This document shows, in pieces, positions 1-8,251 of a DNA stretch of 50,057 nucleotides. Under the pieces are notes generated by a model that was not told where the DNA came from, ran no database searches, and saw only the letters and a list, made by a program, of their open reading frames with translations. Position 1 is the stretch's first letter; each line of letters begins with the position of its first letter. The position numbers and the translations under genes were made by a program. The DNA is taken from contig CACHQB010000007.1 of the NCBI GenBank assembly GCA_902581925.1, positions 1 to 50,057 of the forward strand, read 5' to 3'. This stretch comes from an uncultured Pelagibacteraceae bacterium (GTDB taxonomy: Bacteria; Pseudomonadota; Alphaproteobacteria; Pelagibacterales; Pelagibacteraceae).

Positions 1-40
1 TGTTCACAAATATGTAAAGAATCACCTAGTTTGGGTATGT

Positions 41-78
41 GAGGTGATGGAGGGAGACTGAAGTCACCTCTTTTTTTT
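41..78 (+). terminator. Intrinsic terminator of an upstream plus-strand transcript
   Basis: GAGGTGA (41-47) is perfectly complementary to TCACCTC (64-70), and eight T follow at 71-78. That is the layout of a rho-independent terminator for a transcript entering from the left edge. The neighbouring permease gene lies on the other strand, so the terminator does not serve it. A second 7-bp pairing, ATCACCT (21-27) with AGGTGAT (42-48), would exclude the terminator stem. I do not recognise the RNA that ends here; it could be a small RNA or a 3' UTR. Confidence 0.7.
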
Positions 79-82
79 CTTT

Positions 83-868
83 TTATAATTTTAAATATTC
101 ATAAAAAAATTTAATCGAAACAACTAAAAGAAAAATTCCAAAAAACTTACTAATTTTATTTTTATCAATCCTATGAACTGTTTTAGCTCCTATCCTGGCC
201 ATAAAAGTTGTAATTGGTATAAAAATTAAAAAGGCAGGGAGATTTATGAAACCAATACTTAGTGGAAGACTTGAATTTAAATAATTTCCTGAAATCAAAA
301 AACCTATTGTTCCAAATAAAGCAATTAAAAAACCTATAGCTGCCGCACTTCCAATGGCTTTATTTATTGAATAACCAAAAAACTTAAGGATAGGAACATT
401 CATTACAGCTCCTCCTATACCCATGGGAGCAGAAATGAACCCAACAAGAAAACCAAGAATTACTTTTAGGTGTAGTTTCATTTTAACAATTATGTTTTTT
501 TCCTTTTCTTTAATTAATAATAAATAAATTCCTAAAAATAAGATCATTATTGAGAAAAATAAAACTAAAGACTTAGTTTTTAAAGAAGCCGCAAAAGCAG
601 TACCAGCAATAACTCCTAGTACGACAAACAGACCATAATTCTTAACAATATCAAAATCAACAGCTTTAAATTTATGATGTGTTAAAACTGAAACTATAGA
701 GGTTGGTATTATAATTGCAAAAGAAGTTCCGACTGCAAGATGCATAACATATTGAGGATCAATTTTTAAAGAACCAAAAATTAAATATAAAAAAGGAACA
801 GTAATCAACCCACCACCGATACCAAATAATCCAGCAACAAAACCAACTGGTATAGCTGTTAAAGCCAT
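83..868 (-). CDS. TauE/SafE (DUF81) family permease
   Basis: A 261-residue polytopic membrane protein of the TauE/SafE family, usually linked to export of sulfite, sulfoacetate or other anions. The N-terminal motif GFVAGLFGIGGGLITVP, near residues 9-25, is the family signature. It recurs in degenerate form in the second half (GFLVGFISAPMGIGGAVMNV), reflecting the usual internal duplication. About eight membrane segments are apparent. The ATG at 866-868 has no clear Shine-Dalgarno, and the frame stays open into dusA upstream, so the true start could lie slightly further out. It follows dusA on the same strand after 40 bases. Sulfite export would suit the taurine genes elsewhere in the window, but that is inference and the substrate is not visible. 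Confidence 0.85.
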   Translation of the reverse strand: MALTAIPVGFVAGLFGIGGGLITVPFLYLIFGSLKIDPQYVMHLAVGTSFAIIIPTSIVSVLTHHKFKAVDFDIVKNYGLFVVLGVIAGTAFAASLKTKSLVLFFSIMILFLGIYLLLIKEKEKNIIVKMKLHLKVILGFLVGFISAPMGIGGAVMNVPILKFFGYSINKAIGSAAAIGFLIALFGTIGFLISGNYLNSSLPLSIGFINLPAFLIFIPITTFMARIGAKTVHRIDKNKISKFFGIFLLVVSIKFFYEYLKL

Positions 869-908
869 TAATAGAATAATATAACTATATTCGTTTACTA
901 AAATTGAA

Positions 909-1901
909 TTAAGCAGATTGCCCTACTCTGGTATCTACATTGTTGTATTTAATTTTATCCATAATGTGATCAATTTTTTTCACATCAGCATCTCTTACAC
1001 ACATGTTTTCGCTTAAATATCTTTTCCAATAACTTGCACCTGTTTGACCATGAAACAAGCCAAGAGTATGTCTCATGATTTGATTTAATCTTGTTCCTTT
1101 TTTTAATTCTTCTTTAACATAAGGAATAAGTTGTTCAATTACATCTTGTCTACTTGGAACATCATCATTATTAAATATTTCCCTTTCAATATCTGCAAGT
1201 AAATATGGAGTATGATATGCAGCTCTTCCAATCATTACACCATCAGTTTTTTCTAAAAGAGGTTTTATTTCATCCACTGAGGTTATTCCTCCGTTTATTA
1301 CGATTTCTTCATTAGGAAAATCCTCTTTTAATTTATACACATATTCATATTTTAAAGGTGGGATATTTAAATTTTGCTTTGGTGTAAATTTGCCTAACAT
1401 TGCTTTTCTTGCATGAATTATAAAAGTTTTAACTCCAGTTGCTTTCAGGGTAGAAATAAAACTATGTAAATTTTCATAATCTTCCACATCATCGTAACCA
1501 ATTCTTGTTTTTATAGTTACTGGTAGTTTTGTAACTGATTGCATTTTACTTAAACAATCTGCCACTAAATTTGGCTCTTTCATTAAACAAGCACCAAATC
1601 TATTTTTTTCAACTTTTTTACTTGGACAACCTAAGTTTAGATTAATTTCGTCATAGCCAAAATCTTCACCTACTTTAGTGGCTTCAGCTAAAAGTTTTGG
1701 AGAAGATCCTCCTAATTGAAGTGCTACAGGTTTTTCATTTATATTAAATTCTAATAACTTTTTTTTATCTCCTCTATTTATAGCTTCATCGACTATCATC
1801 TCAGTATAAAGAAGAGTATTTTTGGATATTAATCTAAGAAAATATCGTTCGTGACGATCTGTACAATCCATCATAGGAGCAACTGATACTTTCCTATTCA
1901 T
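909..1901 (-). CDS. dusA: tRNA-dihydrouridine(20/20a) synthase DusA
   Basis: An FMN-dependent cytosolic enzyme that reduces uridine to dihydrouridine in the tRNA D-loop. The 330-residue length fits DusA. Visible motifs are the N-terminal VAPMMDCTDRHERYFLR, typical of DusA rather than DusB/DusC; LQLGGSSP; and LNLGCPSKKVEKNRFGACLM, whose Cys105 is the expected catalytic acid. VTIKTRIGYDD, HAR and NGGI follow along a TIM barrel, and a helical C-terminal domain starts near residue 240. It lies between rpoZ (23-base gap) and the TauE permease on the same strand, so it probably shares a transcript with rpoZ. Confidence 0.95.
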   Translation of the reverse strand: MNRKVSVAPMMDCTDRHERYFLRLISKNTLLYTEMIVDEAINRGDKKKLLEFNINEKPVALQLGGSSPKLLAEATKVGEDFGYDEINLNLGCPSKKVEKNRFGACLMKEPNLVADCLSKMQSVTKLPVTIKTRIGYDDVEDYENLHSFISTLKATGVKTFIIHARKAMLGKFTPKQNLNIPPLKYEYVYKLKEDFPNEEIVINGGITSVDEIKPLLEKTDGVMIGRAAYHTPYLLADIEREIFNNDDVPSRQDVIEQLIPYVKEELKKGTRLNQIMRHTLGLFHGQTGASYWKRYLSENMCVRDADVKKIDHIMDKIKYNNVDTRVGQSA

Positions 1902-1923
1902 GATATAACTTTATATTATTTTT

Positions 1924-2460
1924 TTAAGAGTTTGAAGCTTCAGTGTCATCTGAAGATACGTCTGCTTCTTGATTTTCTGATTCTGATACTTCATCTAAAG
2001 AAACTTCTCCTTGCTCATTCATAGTTTCTTCACCTACTGAATTATCTACTTCAGCTGTAGCTGTTTCAGATAGCTCAGCTAAATCTTCTTTTGTTACTTG
2101 AATTTTTTCTGGAGTTTTTCTTGCTCTTTTTGATGGTAAAATTGGTGTACCACTTTTTGAGATTTCACCTTTGTATAAATTTTCAAAATCATCACCTATT
2201 TCTTCATCATCCTCAGCACTTTCATCTACTTGTTCAACATGTTTTCTAAGTTTGTAAACAGCACTATCAGTTAAATCTGAAACTTTAATTTTTTCTTCAG
2301 CAATTTCTCTTAATGAAATAACAGTGTTTTTATCGTTATCTCTATCAATTGTAGGTTCTATTCCTGCATTAAGTTGAGTAGCTCTCTCTTTAGCAACAAG
2401 TACTAATTCGTAAGGACTCTCTACTTTATCTATACAGTCTTCTACGGTAACTCTGGCCAT
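1924..2460 (-). CDS. rpoZ: RNA polymerase omega subunit with a long acidic tail
   Basis: The omega subunit helps assemble and stabilise the beta' subunit. The first ~75 residues carry the family pattern: MARVTVEDC, VESPYELVLVAKERA, and TVISLREIAEEKI. The remaining ~100 residues are a low-complexity tail rich in Glu, Asp and Ser, with a short basic patch (SKRARKTPEK) in the middle. At 178 residues it is much longer than E. coli omega (91) and longer than most alphaproteobacterial forms. The ATG sits 44 bases from the stop of the upstream MFS gene. The usual gmk and spoT neighbours are absent. Confidence 0.93.
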   Translation of the reverse strand: MARVTVEDCIDKVESPYELVLVAKERATQLNAGIEPTIDRDNDKNTVISLREIAEEKIKVSDLTDSAVYKLRKHVEQVDESAEDDEEIGDDFENLYKGEISKSGTPILPSKRARKTPEKIQVTKEDLAELSETATAEVDNSVGEETMNEQGEVSLDEVSESENQEADVSSDDTEASNS

Positions 2461-2504
2461 GCGCAGTATCTACACAGTGAGTCTTTAAAAATCAAGGGCT
2501 ATTT

Positions 2505-3710
2505 TTATAAATAATGTGGATTTAACTTATTTTTAACCAAATAAAGAAGGATAATTGAGCCAAAGATGTAGACTCCTGAAACAACAGCTATATGTTCAAT
2601 TGAAAAACCAATATCAATCAAGAATCCAAATAAAGCTGTACCAAAAGCAGTCGCAAACACCATTAATGCAGTTGTTAAGGCTTTTATTGATCCAATATAT
2701 TTAACACCATAAATCTCTGCCCATGTTGAAGAACCAAGAACATTTGCAAGGCCATTAGTTACTCCAAGTAAACCAAAAAATACAAAAGAGGATAATGGTG
2801 CATTAAAATAGTAAAGAACTACAGTTGAAAAAAAAAGTGGAACATTCATATAAATTAATAATTTTCTACTTGAAAATTTATCAATTAAAAAACCAGATAT
2901 AAAAAGAGTGATAACCGATAAAATTGAGTAAGCCATAAATGATTGCGCAATTACATAAGGTCCCCACTCTTTTGAAGATGATATAAAAGATTGATAAACA
3001 AAAGATCCTGTTGCAATCCATGGCATGGCCAGCATTGTCATACAAATAATATAAAATCTATAATCTTTTAAAACTTCTATTCTTTTCCATTGTTTAATTT
3101 CTTTATTATTCTCTTCAATTTTAGTTTCTTCTCTAGTATCAAGCTTAACTTCTTTAACTAAAATAAATGTTGCAGCAGGTAAAACTAATATAACCAAAAT
3201 AGAAATTGAAACCCAAATATCTCTCCATTCTATAAAAGTTAATAAGAAAACAATTAAAACTGGCATTATAAATTCAGCTAGTGACAATCCTAACCAACCT
3301 GTACTTAAAGCCCTACCTCTATTTTTTTCAAAAAAACGAGATATGGTTGTTGTTGCTGTATGACTTGATAAACCTTGTCCAGCTAATCGCATTAAAAAAA
3401 TTCCTACAAATAAAAAAATAACTGACGAAATTTTTGAAAATATGAAGCAAGAAGCAGATAGAAAAATAATTACATAAGAAGCAAACTTTAATATGTTTAC
3501 GTCATCAATTTTTTTTCCAATCCAAACTAAAACAATACTACTTAGTAAAGTGGCTGATGCATAAATTGAGCCAAATTGTCCATGTGAAATTGATAAGGCG
3601 TCTCTAATACTAGAATTAAATAGGCCAAGAAAAAAACTCTGTCCAAAACTTGAAAAAAATGTAAAAATAAATCCAAATACAATTACTTTTAAACTTAAAC
3701 TTTTAAACAT
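2505..3710 (-). CDS. MFS transporter, substrate unknown
   Basis: A 401-residue major facilitator with about 12 hydrophobic helices in two six-helix halves. A charged central loop near residues 190-215 (KEVKLDTREETKIEENNKE) separates them. GKKIDD after helix 2 resembles the cytoplasmic MFS loop-2 motif, and FLIDKFSSRK is its counterpart in the second half. The overall pattern is closest to oxalate/formate-antiporter or monocarboxylate-type MFS members, but no substrate motif is recognisable. It starts only 11 bases from the divergent dehydrogenase at 3722, so any promoters must overlap the coding sequences. Confidence 0.8.
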   Translation of the reverse strand: MFKSLSLKVIVFGFIFTFFSSFGQSFFLGLFNSSIRDALSISHGQFGSIYASATLLSSIVLVWIGKKIDDVNILKFASYVIIFLSASCFIFSKISSVIFLFVGIFLMRLAGQGLSSHTATTTISRFFEKNRGRALSTGWLGLSLAEFIMPVLIVFLLTFIEWRDIWVSISILVILVLPAATFILVKEVKLDTREETKIEENNKEIKQWKRIEVLKDYRFYIICMTMLAMPWIATGSFVYQSFISSSKEWGPYVIAQSFMAYSILSVITLFISGFLIDKFSSRKLLIYMNVPLFFSTVVLYYFNAPLSSFVFFGLLGVTNGLANVLGSSTWAEIYGVKYIGSIKALTTALMVFATAFGTALFGFLIDIGFSIEHIAVVSGVYIFGSIILLYLVKNKLNPHYL

Positions 3711-3721
3711 AGAAAAAAATT

Positions 3722-4597
3722 ATGACTTGTAATGTTGCTTTCATAGGTCTTGGGGTTATGGGCTACCCAATGGCTGGATATATATCAAAAGCCGGACACA
3801 ATGTAACTGTTTTTAATAGAACTAAATCTAAAGCTGAAAAATGGATGGGTGAATATAAAGGTAAAATGGCCAATACACCTGCAGAGGCTGCAGATGGTGC
3901 TGATTTCATTTTTACATGTGTAGGTAATGATGATGATTTAAGAGAAGTAGCAACTGGAGAAAATGGATTATTTAACACAGCAAAAACTGGGTCTATTTTT
4001 ATTGATAACTCAACTGTATCTGCAGAAGTATCAAGAGAATTAAATAAAAAAGCAAATGATAAAGGCTTTAGTTTTTTAGATGCCCCTATTTCTGGTGGAC
4101 AAGCTGGTGCTGAGGGTGGAATACTAACAGTAATGGTTGGTGGCGATGAAGAAGTTTTTAAAAAGGCTGAACCTGTGATTGATTGTTACAGTAAAAAAGT
4201 AAAATTAATTGGTCCTTGTGGAAGTGGTCAGTTAACAAAGATGATGAACCAAATGTGCATTGCTGGAACAGTTCAAGGTTTATCAGAAGCTATAAATTTT
4301 GGAATTAATGCCGGTTTAGATATGGATAAAGTTATGGAAACAATATCTAAAGGTGCAGCACAATCTTGGCAGATGGAAAATAGATACCGAACTATGACTG
4401 ATGATAAGTTTGATTATGGTTTTGCTATAGATTGGATGAGAAAAGATTTAAAAATTGCAATCGAGGAAGCAAAAAAAAATGGTTCCCCTGTGCCTATAAC
4501 AGAAATTATTGATGGTTATTATGCTGAGGTTCAAGAAATGGGTGGAAATCGTTGGGATAGCTCAGGTTTGATTGCTAGATTAAAAAAGAAAAAATAA
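3722..4597 (+). CDS. NAD(P)-dependent beta-hydroxyacid dehydrogenase (3-hydroxyisobutyrate dehydrogenase / tartronate semialdehyde reductase type)
   Basis: A 291-residue soluble oxidoreductase of the beta-HAD family. The N-terminal dinucleotide fold is FIGLGVMGYPMA (residues 7-18), with FNRT after beta-2. The substrate loop is DAPISGGQAGAEGG (120-133). The catalytic Lys173 and Asn176 lie in GQLTKMMNQ. The family includes 3-hydroxyisobutyrate dehydrogenase, tartronate semialdehyde reductase and gamma-hydroxybutyrate/succinic semialdehyde reductases, and sequence alone does not choose among them. The Arg in FNRT hints at NADPH use. It heads a tight three-gene plus-strand run, with only 5 bases to the next gene. 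Confidence 0.88.
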   Translation: MTCNVAFIGLGVMGYPMAGYISKAGHNVTVFNRTKSKAEKWMGEYKGKMANTPAEAADGADFIFTCVGNDDDLREVATGENGLFNTAKTGSIFIDNSTVSAEVSRELNKKANDKGFSFLDAPISGGQAGAEGGILTVMVGGDEEVFKKAEPVIDCYSKKVKLIGPCGSGQLTKMMNQMCIAGTVQGLSEAINFGINAGLDMDKVMETISKGAAQSWQMENRYRTMTDDKFDYGFAIDWMRKDLKIAIEEAKKNGSPVPITEIIDGYYAEVQEMGGNRWDSSGLIARLKKKK

Positions 4598-4602
4598 TAT
4601 TT

Positions 4603-5208
4603 GTGACGGATACAGTTCCTTATTACGAGGACTTCACAGAGATCAAAAAGAAAATTTGGTCAATGCTGGATAATGCTGTGAAAGACAGAGGTTCTCCTTT
4701 TAGGATACCTGTATTCATTTGTGGTGATCAATCAGACTTTGATGGAAGAATTGTTGTTCTAAGAAAATCTGATCAATCAAATAATCTTGTGCAATATCAT
4801 AGCGATATTCGATCAGATAAAATTGAAAAATTAAAAGCAAATAAAAATGCAGCAATGTTGTTTTACGATAAAGATGAAAAAATACAGGTTAGATTGAAAG
4901 TTGAATGTACGGTTAATCACAATAATGATGTAACAAAAGAATCTTGGTCTAGAACCCAACATATTAGTAGAAAATGTTATTTGGTTGATAATGGTCCAGG
5001 AACTGAATCAGATCTACCAACCTCTGGCCTAAAACCAGAATTAGATAATTTTGATTATACCAAAGAACAAAGCGAAGAAGGTTATAAAAACTTTACTGTT
5101 ATTCAGTGCAAAATTAAATCTATGGAATGGCTTTATTTAGCAGCTAAAGGACACCGAAGAGCAAAATTTAATCTAGAAAATAATAAAGATACTTGGTTAG
5201 TTCCATAG
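4603..5208 (+). CDS. Pyridoxamine 5'-phosphate oxidase-family FMN split-barrel protein
   Basis: A 201-residue cytosolic protein. The segment from FRIPVFICGDQSDFDGRIVV through YHSDIRSDKIEKLKANKNAAMLFYDKDEKIQVRL matches the flavin-binding split barrel of PNPOx-like proteins: a strand, an HSD/R phosphate-contacting loop, then 'aamlFyd...qvRl'. The C-terminal WLYLAAKGHRRAKF is also typical. It lacks enough of the true PdxH pattern to be called pyridoxine biosynthetic, so the substrate is unknown. The start is GTG at 4603, five bases after the dehydrogenase stop; no in-frame ATG fits better. Confidence 0.75.
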   Translation: MTDTVPYYEDFTEIKKKIWSMLDNAVKDRGSPFRIPVFICGDQSDFDGRIVVLRKSDQSNNLVQYHSDIRSDKIEKLKANKNAAMLFYDKDEKIQVRLKVECTVNHNNDVTKESWSRTQHISRKCYLVDNGPGTESDLPTSGLKPELDNFDYTKEQSEEGYKNFTVIQCKIKSMEWLYLAAKGHRRAKFNLENNKDTWLVP

Positions 5209-5412
5209 ATGGTTACTGGATATATATTCACAGCATTTCTTATAATTTTAGGATTGGCTGTAATGAGATTTGGAAGTATTCATTTTAAAAAATTTAAAGA
5301 GGGTAAAACTAAAATTAAATCAAAGTTAAGTGGACAGTTATCTTTTTTGATTTTATTTATAGTTATTATTGGATTGATAGTTTATTCAGTCAATGATCTC
5401 TTATTTAATTAA
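5209..5412 (+). CDS. Small two-helix membrane protein, unknown function
   Basis: A 67-residue protein whose ATG directly abuts the TAG of the gene upstream, implying translational coupling. Two hydrophobic segments (about residues 3-21 and 44-63) flank a basic loop containing KKFKEGKTKIKSK. By the positive-inside rule the loop is cytosolic and both ends are periplasmic. I recognise no family. Its stop is 8 bases from the stop of the convergent gene at 5421. Confidence 0.65.
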   Translation: MVTGYIFTAFLIILGLAVMRFGSIHFKKFKEGKTKIKSKLSGQLSFLILFIVIIGLIVYSVNDLLFN

Positions 5413-5420
5413 ATAAAATA

Positions 5421-6287
5421 TTATTTTTTCCACTTCTTAAACCATTCTTCTTCAGCATACTCGGTTAATTTATAAGTACACCACTCATTTTTTCTACCTT
5501 TTAGTAATTTCTTATGAGTATATCTGGCTGGTATTTCATAATTTCCTGGTGGCTGACCTCTTTTCTTTTGGCCTAATGCGCATGCAATTTGTAACGGATC
5601 GAATGGTGTTTCAGATGTTGGCGTTAAATAAACAGAGTCTTTTAAATCAGGACATGTTGGATCTTTATGATCATAAACTGCTTTTCCAAATTTTGCTGAT
5701 AGATCATGACTAAGAATACCTGTACTTAAATGAGCTCCGTCTTTAACTCCTTTGGTACAAGGCATAGCAAACCCATTACCATGTAGTAATTCATGGATTG
5801 AAATTTTTGTTATTTGGCCAGAGGCTCTTTTAATAAATAAATATCCATGATGAGGTCCCATTTGTCCTCCATCACCACTTGATGCATCAGTAAAAGAAAA
5901 ATACAATTTTTTAGGATTATTAAATCCTTGTTTTTGCAAATAATAATCCGGATAATTTACATTCCACCCACCTCTTCTTGCCTTACGATCCAATCTCGCG
6001 AATGAAATATCAAGCTTACCATCTTTTCGATAATCAAATTTTAATCTTTGCTTATCTCCTGTCATTTTGAAAAATAAATCATCTATTTTTTTAACTTCTT
6101 TTTCTATCCAACCGTTTATATCTCTTTCTTTATCTTTGGTTTTTTTTGCTAGAAGATAGATAAAATGGATTTGATAATCATCACTTACATCTGGTTGATC
6201 TTCAAAGAATCTACCTGGTTTATCATCAGAAGCAAAAATTGACGAACTAAATAGTGTAACAATTAAAATTAAAAATATTTTTTTCAT
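5421..6287 (-). CDS. Secreted putative zinc metallopeptidase-like protein (HExxH)
   Basis: A 288-residue protein with a clear Sec signal peptide (about residues 1-19, ending IFAS). ISIHELLHGNGF places His165, Glu166 and His169 as a zincin HExxH motif, followed by Gly172 as in the start of the metzincin HExxHxxG consensus. The usual third ligand six residues after the second His is missing (Met175), so His186 (GAHLSTG) or another residue would have to serve. Several Cys residues could form periplasmic disulfides. Its ATG overlaps the stop of the secreted protein at 6284 by four bases (ATGA), so the two are probably made together. Protease activity is inferred, and I do not recognise the family. 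Confidence 0.65.
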   Translation of the reverse strand: MKKIFLILIVTLFSSSIFASDDKPGRFFEDQPDVSDDYQIHFIYLLAKKTKDKERDINGWIEKEVKKIDDLFFKMTGDKQRLKFDYRKDGKLDISFARLDRKARRGGWNVNYPDYYLQKQGFNNPKKLYFSFTDASSGDGGQMGPHHGYLFIKRASGQITKISIHELLHGNGFAMPCTKGVKDGAHLSTGILSHDLSAKFGKAVYDHKDPTCPDLKDSVYLTPTSETPFDPLQIACALGQKKRGQPPGNYEIPARYTHKKLLKGRKNEWCTYKLTEYAEEEWFKKWKK

Positions 6288-6868
6288 TTAGATATTTTTT
6301 TATCATTAAGTTTAGTCATTGCTTTGCCAGCAGAAAATGTATAATCATTATCATCCATTAATTTTCCAGCTCTGTCATAAAGCTTCCAATTAAATTTTAT
6401 TTTATCTTTTTGTTTTTTTCCAAGCTTTAAAATGGTCAATTCGATTTTTCTTTTCTTTCCTCCAGAAGAACCTACAAATGTCCTTTTTTCTCCCTCTTTC
6501 CAAACACCTAAAGGAAATTTACATCCATTTATAATTATTCTTCCACCACGCCTGCTATCCCAAACTCTTCCAATACATTGTCCATCATTAGTAACAGTAA
6601 ATAATTGCGTTTTTACTCCACTTTGGCCTTTTCTCGTTCTTTTATAAACTTTTATTAATTTTCCAGTTTGAGGATTTTTCCAATCTTCAGGACCTACTAT
6701 TTTTTTTCTTTTCTTTTCTCCAAAGACCAAATTAGCTTTTGTAAATTTAATTTCAGTATCATCACGAATTTCTCCACCTGTGAATAATTCAAGTGGGATA
6801 AATCTTTCGTTTGCTTGAGATAATTGAGAAATTAAAGAAATTATTAATGTTAATAATATTTTTTTCAT
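6284..6868 (-). CDS. Secreted protein, unknown function
   Basis: A 194-residue protein with a signal peptide (about residues 1-19, ending SQAN). The mature part is basic and beta-rich: DGQCIGRVWDSRRGGRIIINGC contains two Cys that could pair, and GEKRTFVGSSGGKKRKIELTILKL follows. I recognise no domain. It overlaps the DUF1330 gene upstream and the HExxH gene downstream by four bases each, forming a three-gene translationally coupled unit. A structural partner or inhibitor of the HExxH protein is one possibility, from context only. Confidence 0.6.
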   Translation of the reverse strand: MKKILLTLIISLISQLSQANERFIPLELFTGGEIRDDTEIKFTKANLVFGEKKRKKIVGPEDWKNPQTGKLIKVYKRTRKGQSGVKTQLFTVTNDGQCIGRVWDSRRGGRIIINGCKFPLGVWKEGEKRTFVGSSGGKKRKIELTILKLGKKQKDKIKFNWKLYDRAGKLMDDNDYTFSAGKAMTKLNDKKISK

Positions 6869-7155
6869 ACACCTTTAATAATTATATTTGTCCCTTCTGA
6901 ATTATCTAGTCTTATTTGCTTTATTGGTTTGTACTCTTCAGAATTATACCATTCTAATGCTTTTTCATAAGTGGGGAATTTAAGAATAATAATTCTAGGA
7001 AATTTTGTTTCTCCATCAAAAATTTGGAATTCACCACCTCTTACCAAAAATTCTCCACCAAATTTTTTTACAAGTGGCGTAACCTTTTCAACATATTCTT
7101 TATAATTTTCAGGATTAGTTACTTTTAATTGAGCTATTACATAGCCTGCTGACAT
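6865..7155 (-). CDS. DUF1330 domain protein
   Basis: A 96-residue ferredoxin-fold (dimeric alpha/beta barrel) protein. The order YVIAQLKVTNPENYKEYVEKV, GGEFLVRGG, ILKFPTYEKALEWYNSEEY, then YKPIKQIR is the DUF1330 pattern. No enzymatic activity can be claimed. It begins the three-gene coupled unit with the two secreted proteins and follows the carbonic anhydrase gene after 9 bases. Confidence 0.85.
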   Translation of the reverse strand: MSAGYVIAQLKVTNPENYKEYVEKVTPLVKKFGGEFLVRGGEFQIFDGETKFPRIIILKFPTYEKALEWYNSEEYKPIKQIRLDNSEGTNIIIKGV

Positions 7156-7164
7156 TTATCTCCT

Positions 7165-7677
7165 TTAAAAAATTGATTTAGAGTATTTTTTCCAATTATC
7201 TTGATAGTGTTTTGTATTTTCAAATACTGCTTTTTTTTCTTCTTCTGTAACTTCTCTAATTACTTTGCCTGGGGATCCAACGACCAACGAGTTATCAGGT
7301 ACGACTTTATTTTCTGTAATTAAAGCTTTTGCACCAATAATACAATTCTTGCCAATATTAGCTTTATTTAAAATGACAGCTCCAATTCCAATTAAACTGT
7401 TATCTCCAATGGTACATCCGTGGAGCATAACTAAATGACCAACAGTAACATTTTTTCCTACTTTTAGTGGGCAGCCTGGGTCTGTGTGTAATACACTTCC
7501 ATCTTGAACATTTGATCCCTCACCGATATGAATATTTTCAATATCTCCTCTAAGAACTGCATTAAACCAAATACTTGTATTTTTCTCTAAAGTAACATCT
7601 CCTATTATTGTAGCATTAGGCGCTACCCAATTTTCGCCAGAGTTTTTTGGTTTTTTATCTTTTAAATCATAAAACAT
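7165..7677 (-). CDS. Gamma-class carbonic anhydrase-family hexapeptide-repeat protein
   Basis: A 170-residue left-handed beta-helix protein (YrdA/PaaY/CaiE branch). Hexapeptide repeats run from about residue 20 to 135 (for example ATIIGDVTL, VTVGHLVMLHGCTIGDN). The three metal-binding His of the gamma-CA family are present at His64 (LHTDPG), His81 and His86 (GHLVMLHG). Arg43 and Asp45 (VLRGD) and Gln58-Asp59 (VQDG) also match. A C-terminal helix follows. The family needs trimerisation, because each metal site lies between subunits. Many members have weak or no CA activity. It is divergent from the redoxin gene, with 19 bases between starts. Confidence 0.9.
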   Translation of the reverse strand: MFYDLKDKKPKNSGENWVAPNATIIGDVTLEKNTSIWFNAVLRGDIENIHIGEGSNVQDGSVLHTDPGCPLKVGKNVTVGHLVMLHGCTIGDNSLIGIGAVILNKANIGKNCIIGAKALITENKVVPDNSLVVGSPGKVIREVTEEEKKAVFENTKHYQDNWKKYSKSIF

Positions 7678-7696
7678 AATCTATATATTTTACATT

Positions 7697-8251
7697 ATGC
7701 CTATACAAACTCCAATATGTGATTTTGGTCAAAAAGCTAATCCATTTGAATTAAAATCTACTGATAATAAAATTCTATCCTTAAATGATATCAAAGGTGA
7801 AAATGGAACTTTGATAATGTTCATTTGTAATCATTGCCCATATGTAAAAGCTATTACAAAAGAATTAGTTGAAGATTGTAGTGAATTGAAAAAAATTGGT
7901 ATTAACTCAGTTGCTATATGCTCGAATGACTTTGTTAATTATCCAGAAGACTCGTTTGATAACATGATAAAGTTTTCAAATGAAAATCATTTCAATTTTC
8001 CTTACTTACATGATGAAACTCAAGACATTGCTAAAGCATATGATGCTGTATGTACCCCAGATTTCTTTGGCTATAATAAAAATTTAGAACTTCAATACAG
8101 AGGACGATTAAGGGAACTTAAAAAGTTTATTCCAGTGAAAGACGGAGAAAGTGATCTACTAACAGCTATGAAACAAATAGCTGAAACTGGAAAAGGTCCT
8201 GAACATCAAATACCAAGTGCAGGCTGTGGTATTAAATGGAAATATGATTAA
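7697..8251 (+). CDS. Thioredoxin-fold redoxin (AhpC/TSA-like) with CNHC motif
   Basis: A 184-residue cytosolic protein with the order SLNDIKGENGTLIMFICNHC, PYVKAI, then VCTPDFFGYNKN. The redox motif is Cys44-Asn-His-Cys47 at the N-terminus of the first helix, with a cis-Pro loop at CTPDFF. Family members are annotated as thioredoxin-family or peroxiredoxin-like proteins of unknown electron donor. The TAA stop shares one base with the ATG of the next gene (TAATG), so the pair is coupled. Confidence 0.85.
   Translation: MPIQTPICDFGQKANPFELKSTDNKILSLNDIKGENGTLIMFICNHCPYVKAITKELVEDCSELKKIGINSVAICSNDFVNYPEDSFDNMIKFSNENHFNFPYLHDETQDIAKAYDAVCTPDFFGYNKNLELQYRGRLRELKKFIPVKDGESDLLTAMKQIAETGKGPEHQIPSAGCGIKWKYD

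Noticed and set aside
3763-3978. Minus-strand open frame inside the beta-hydroxyacid dehydrogenase gene
   Set aside because: It is a shadow of a well-supported gene and has no family features.
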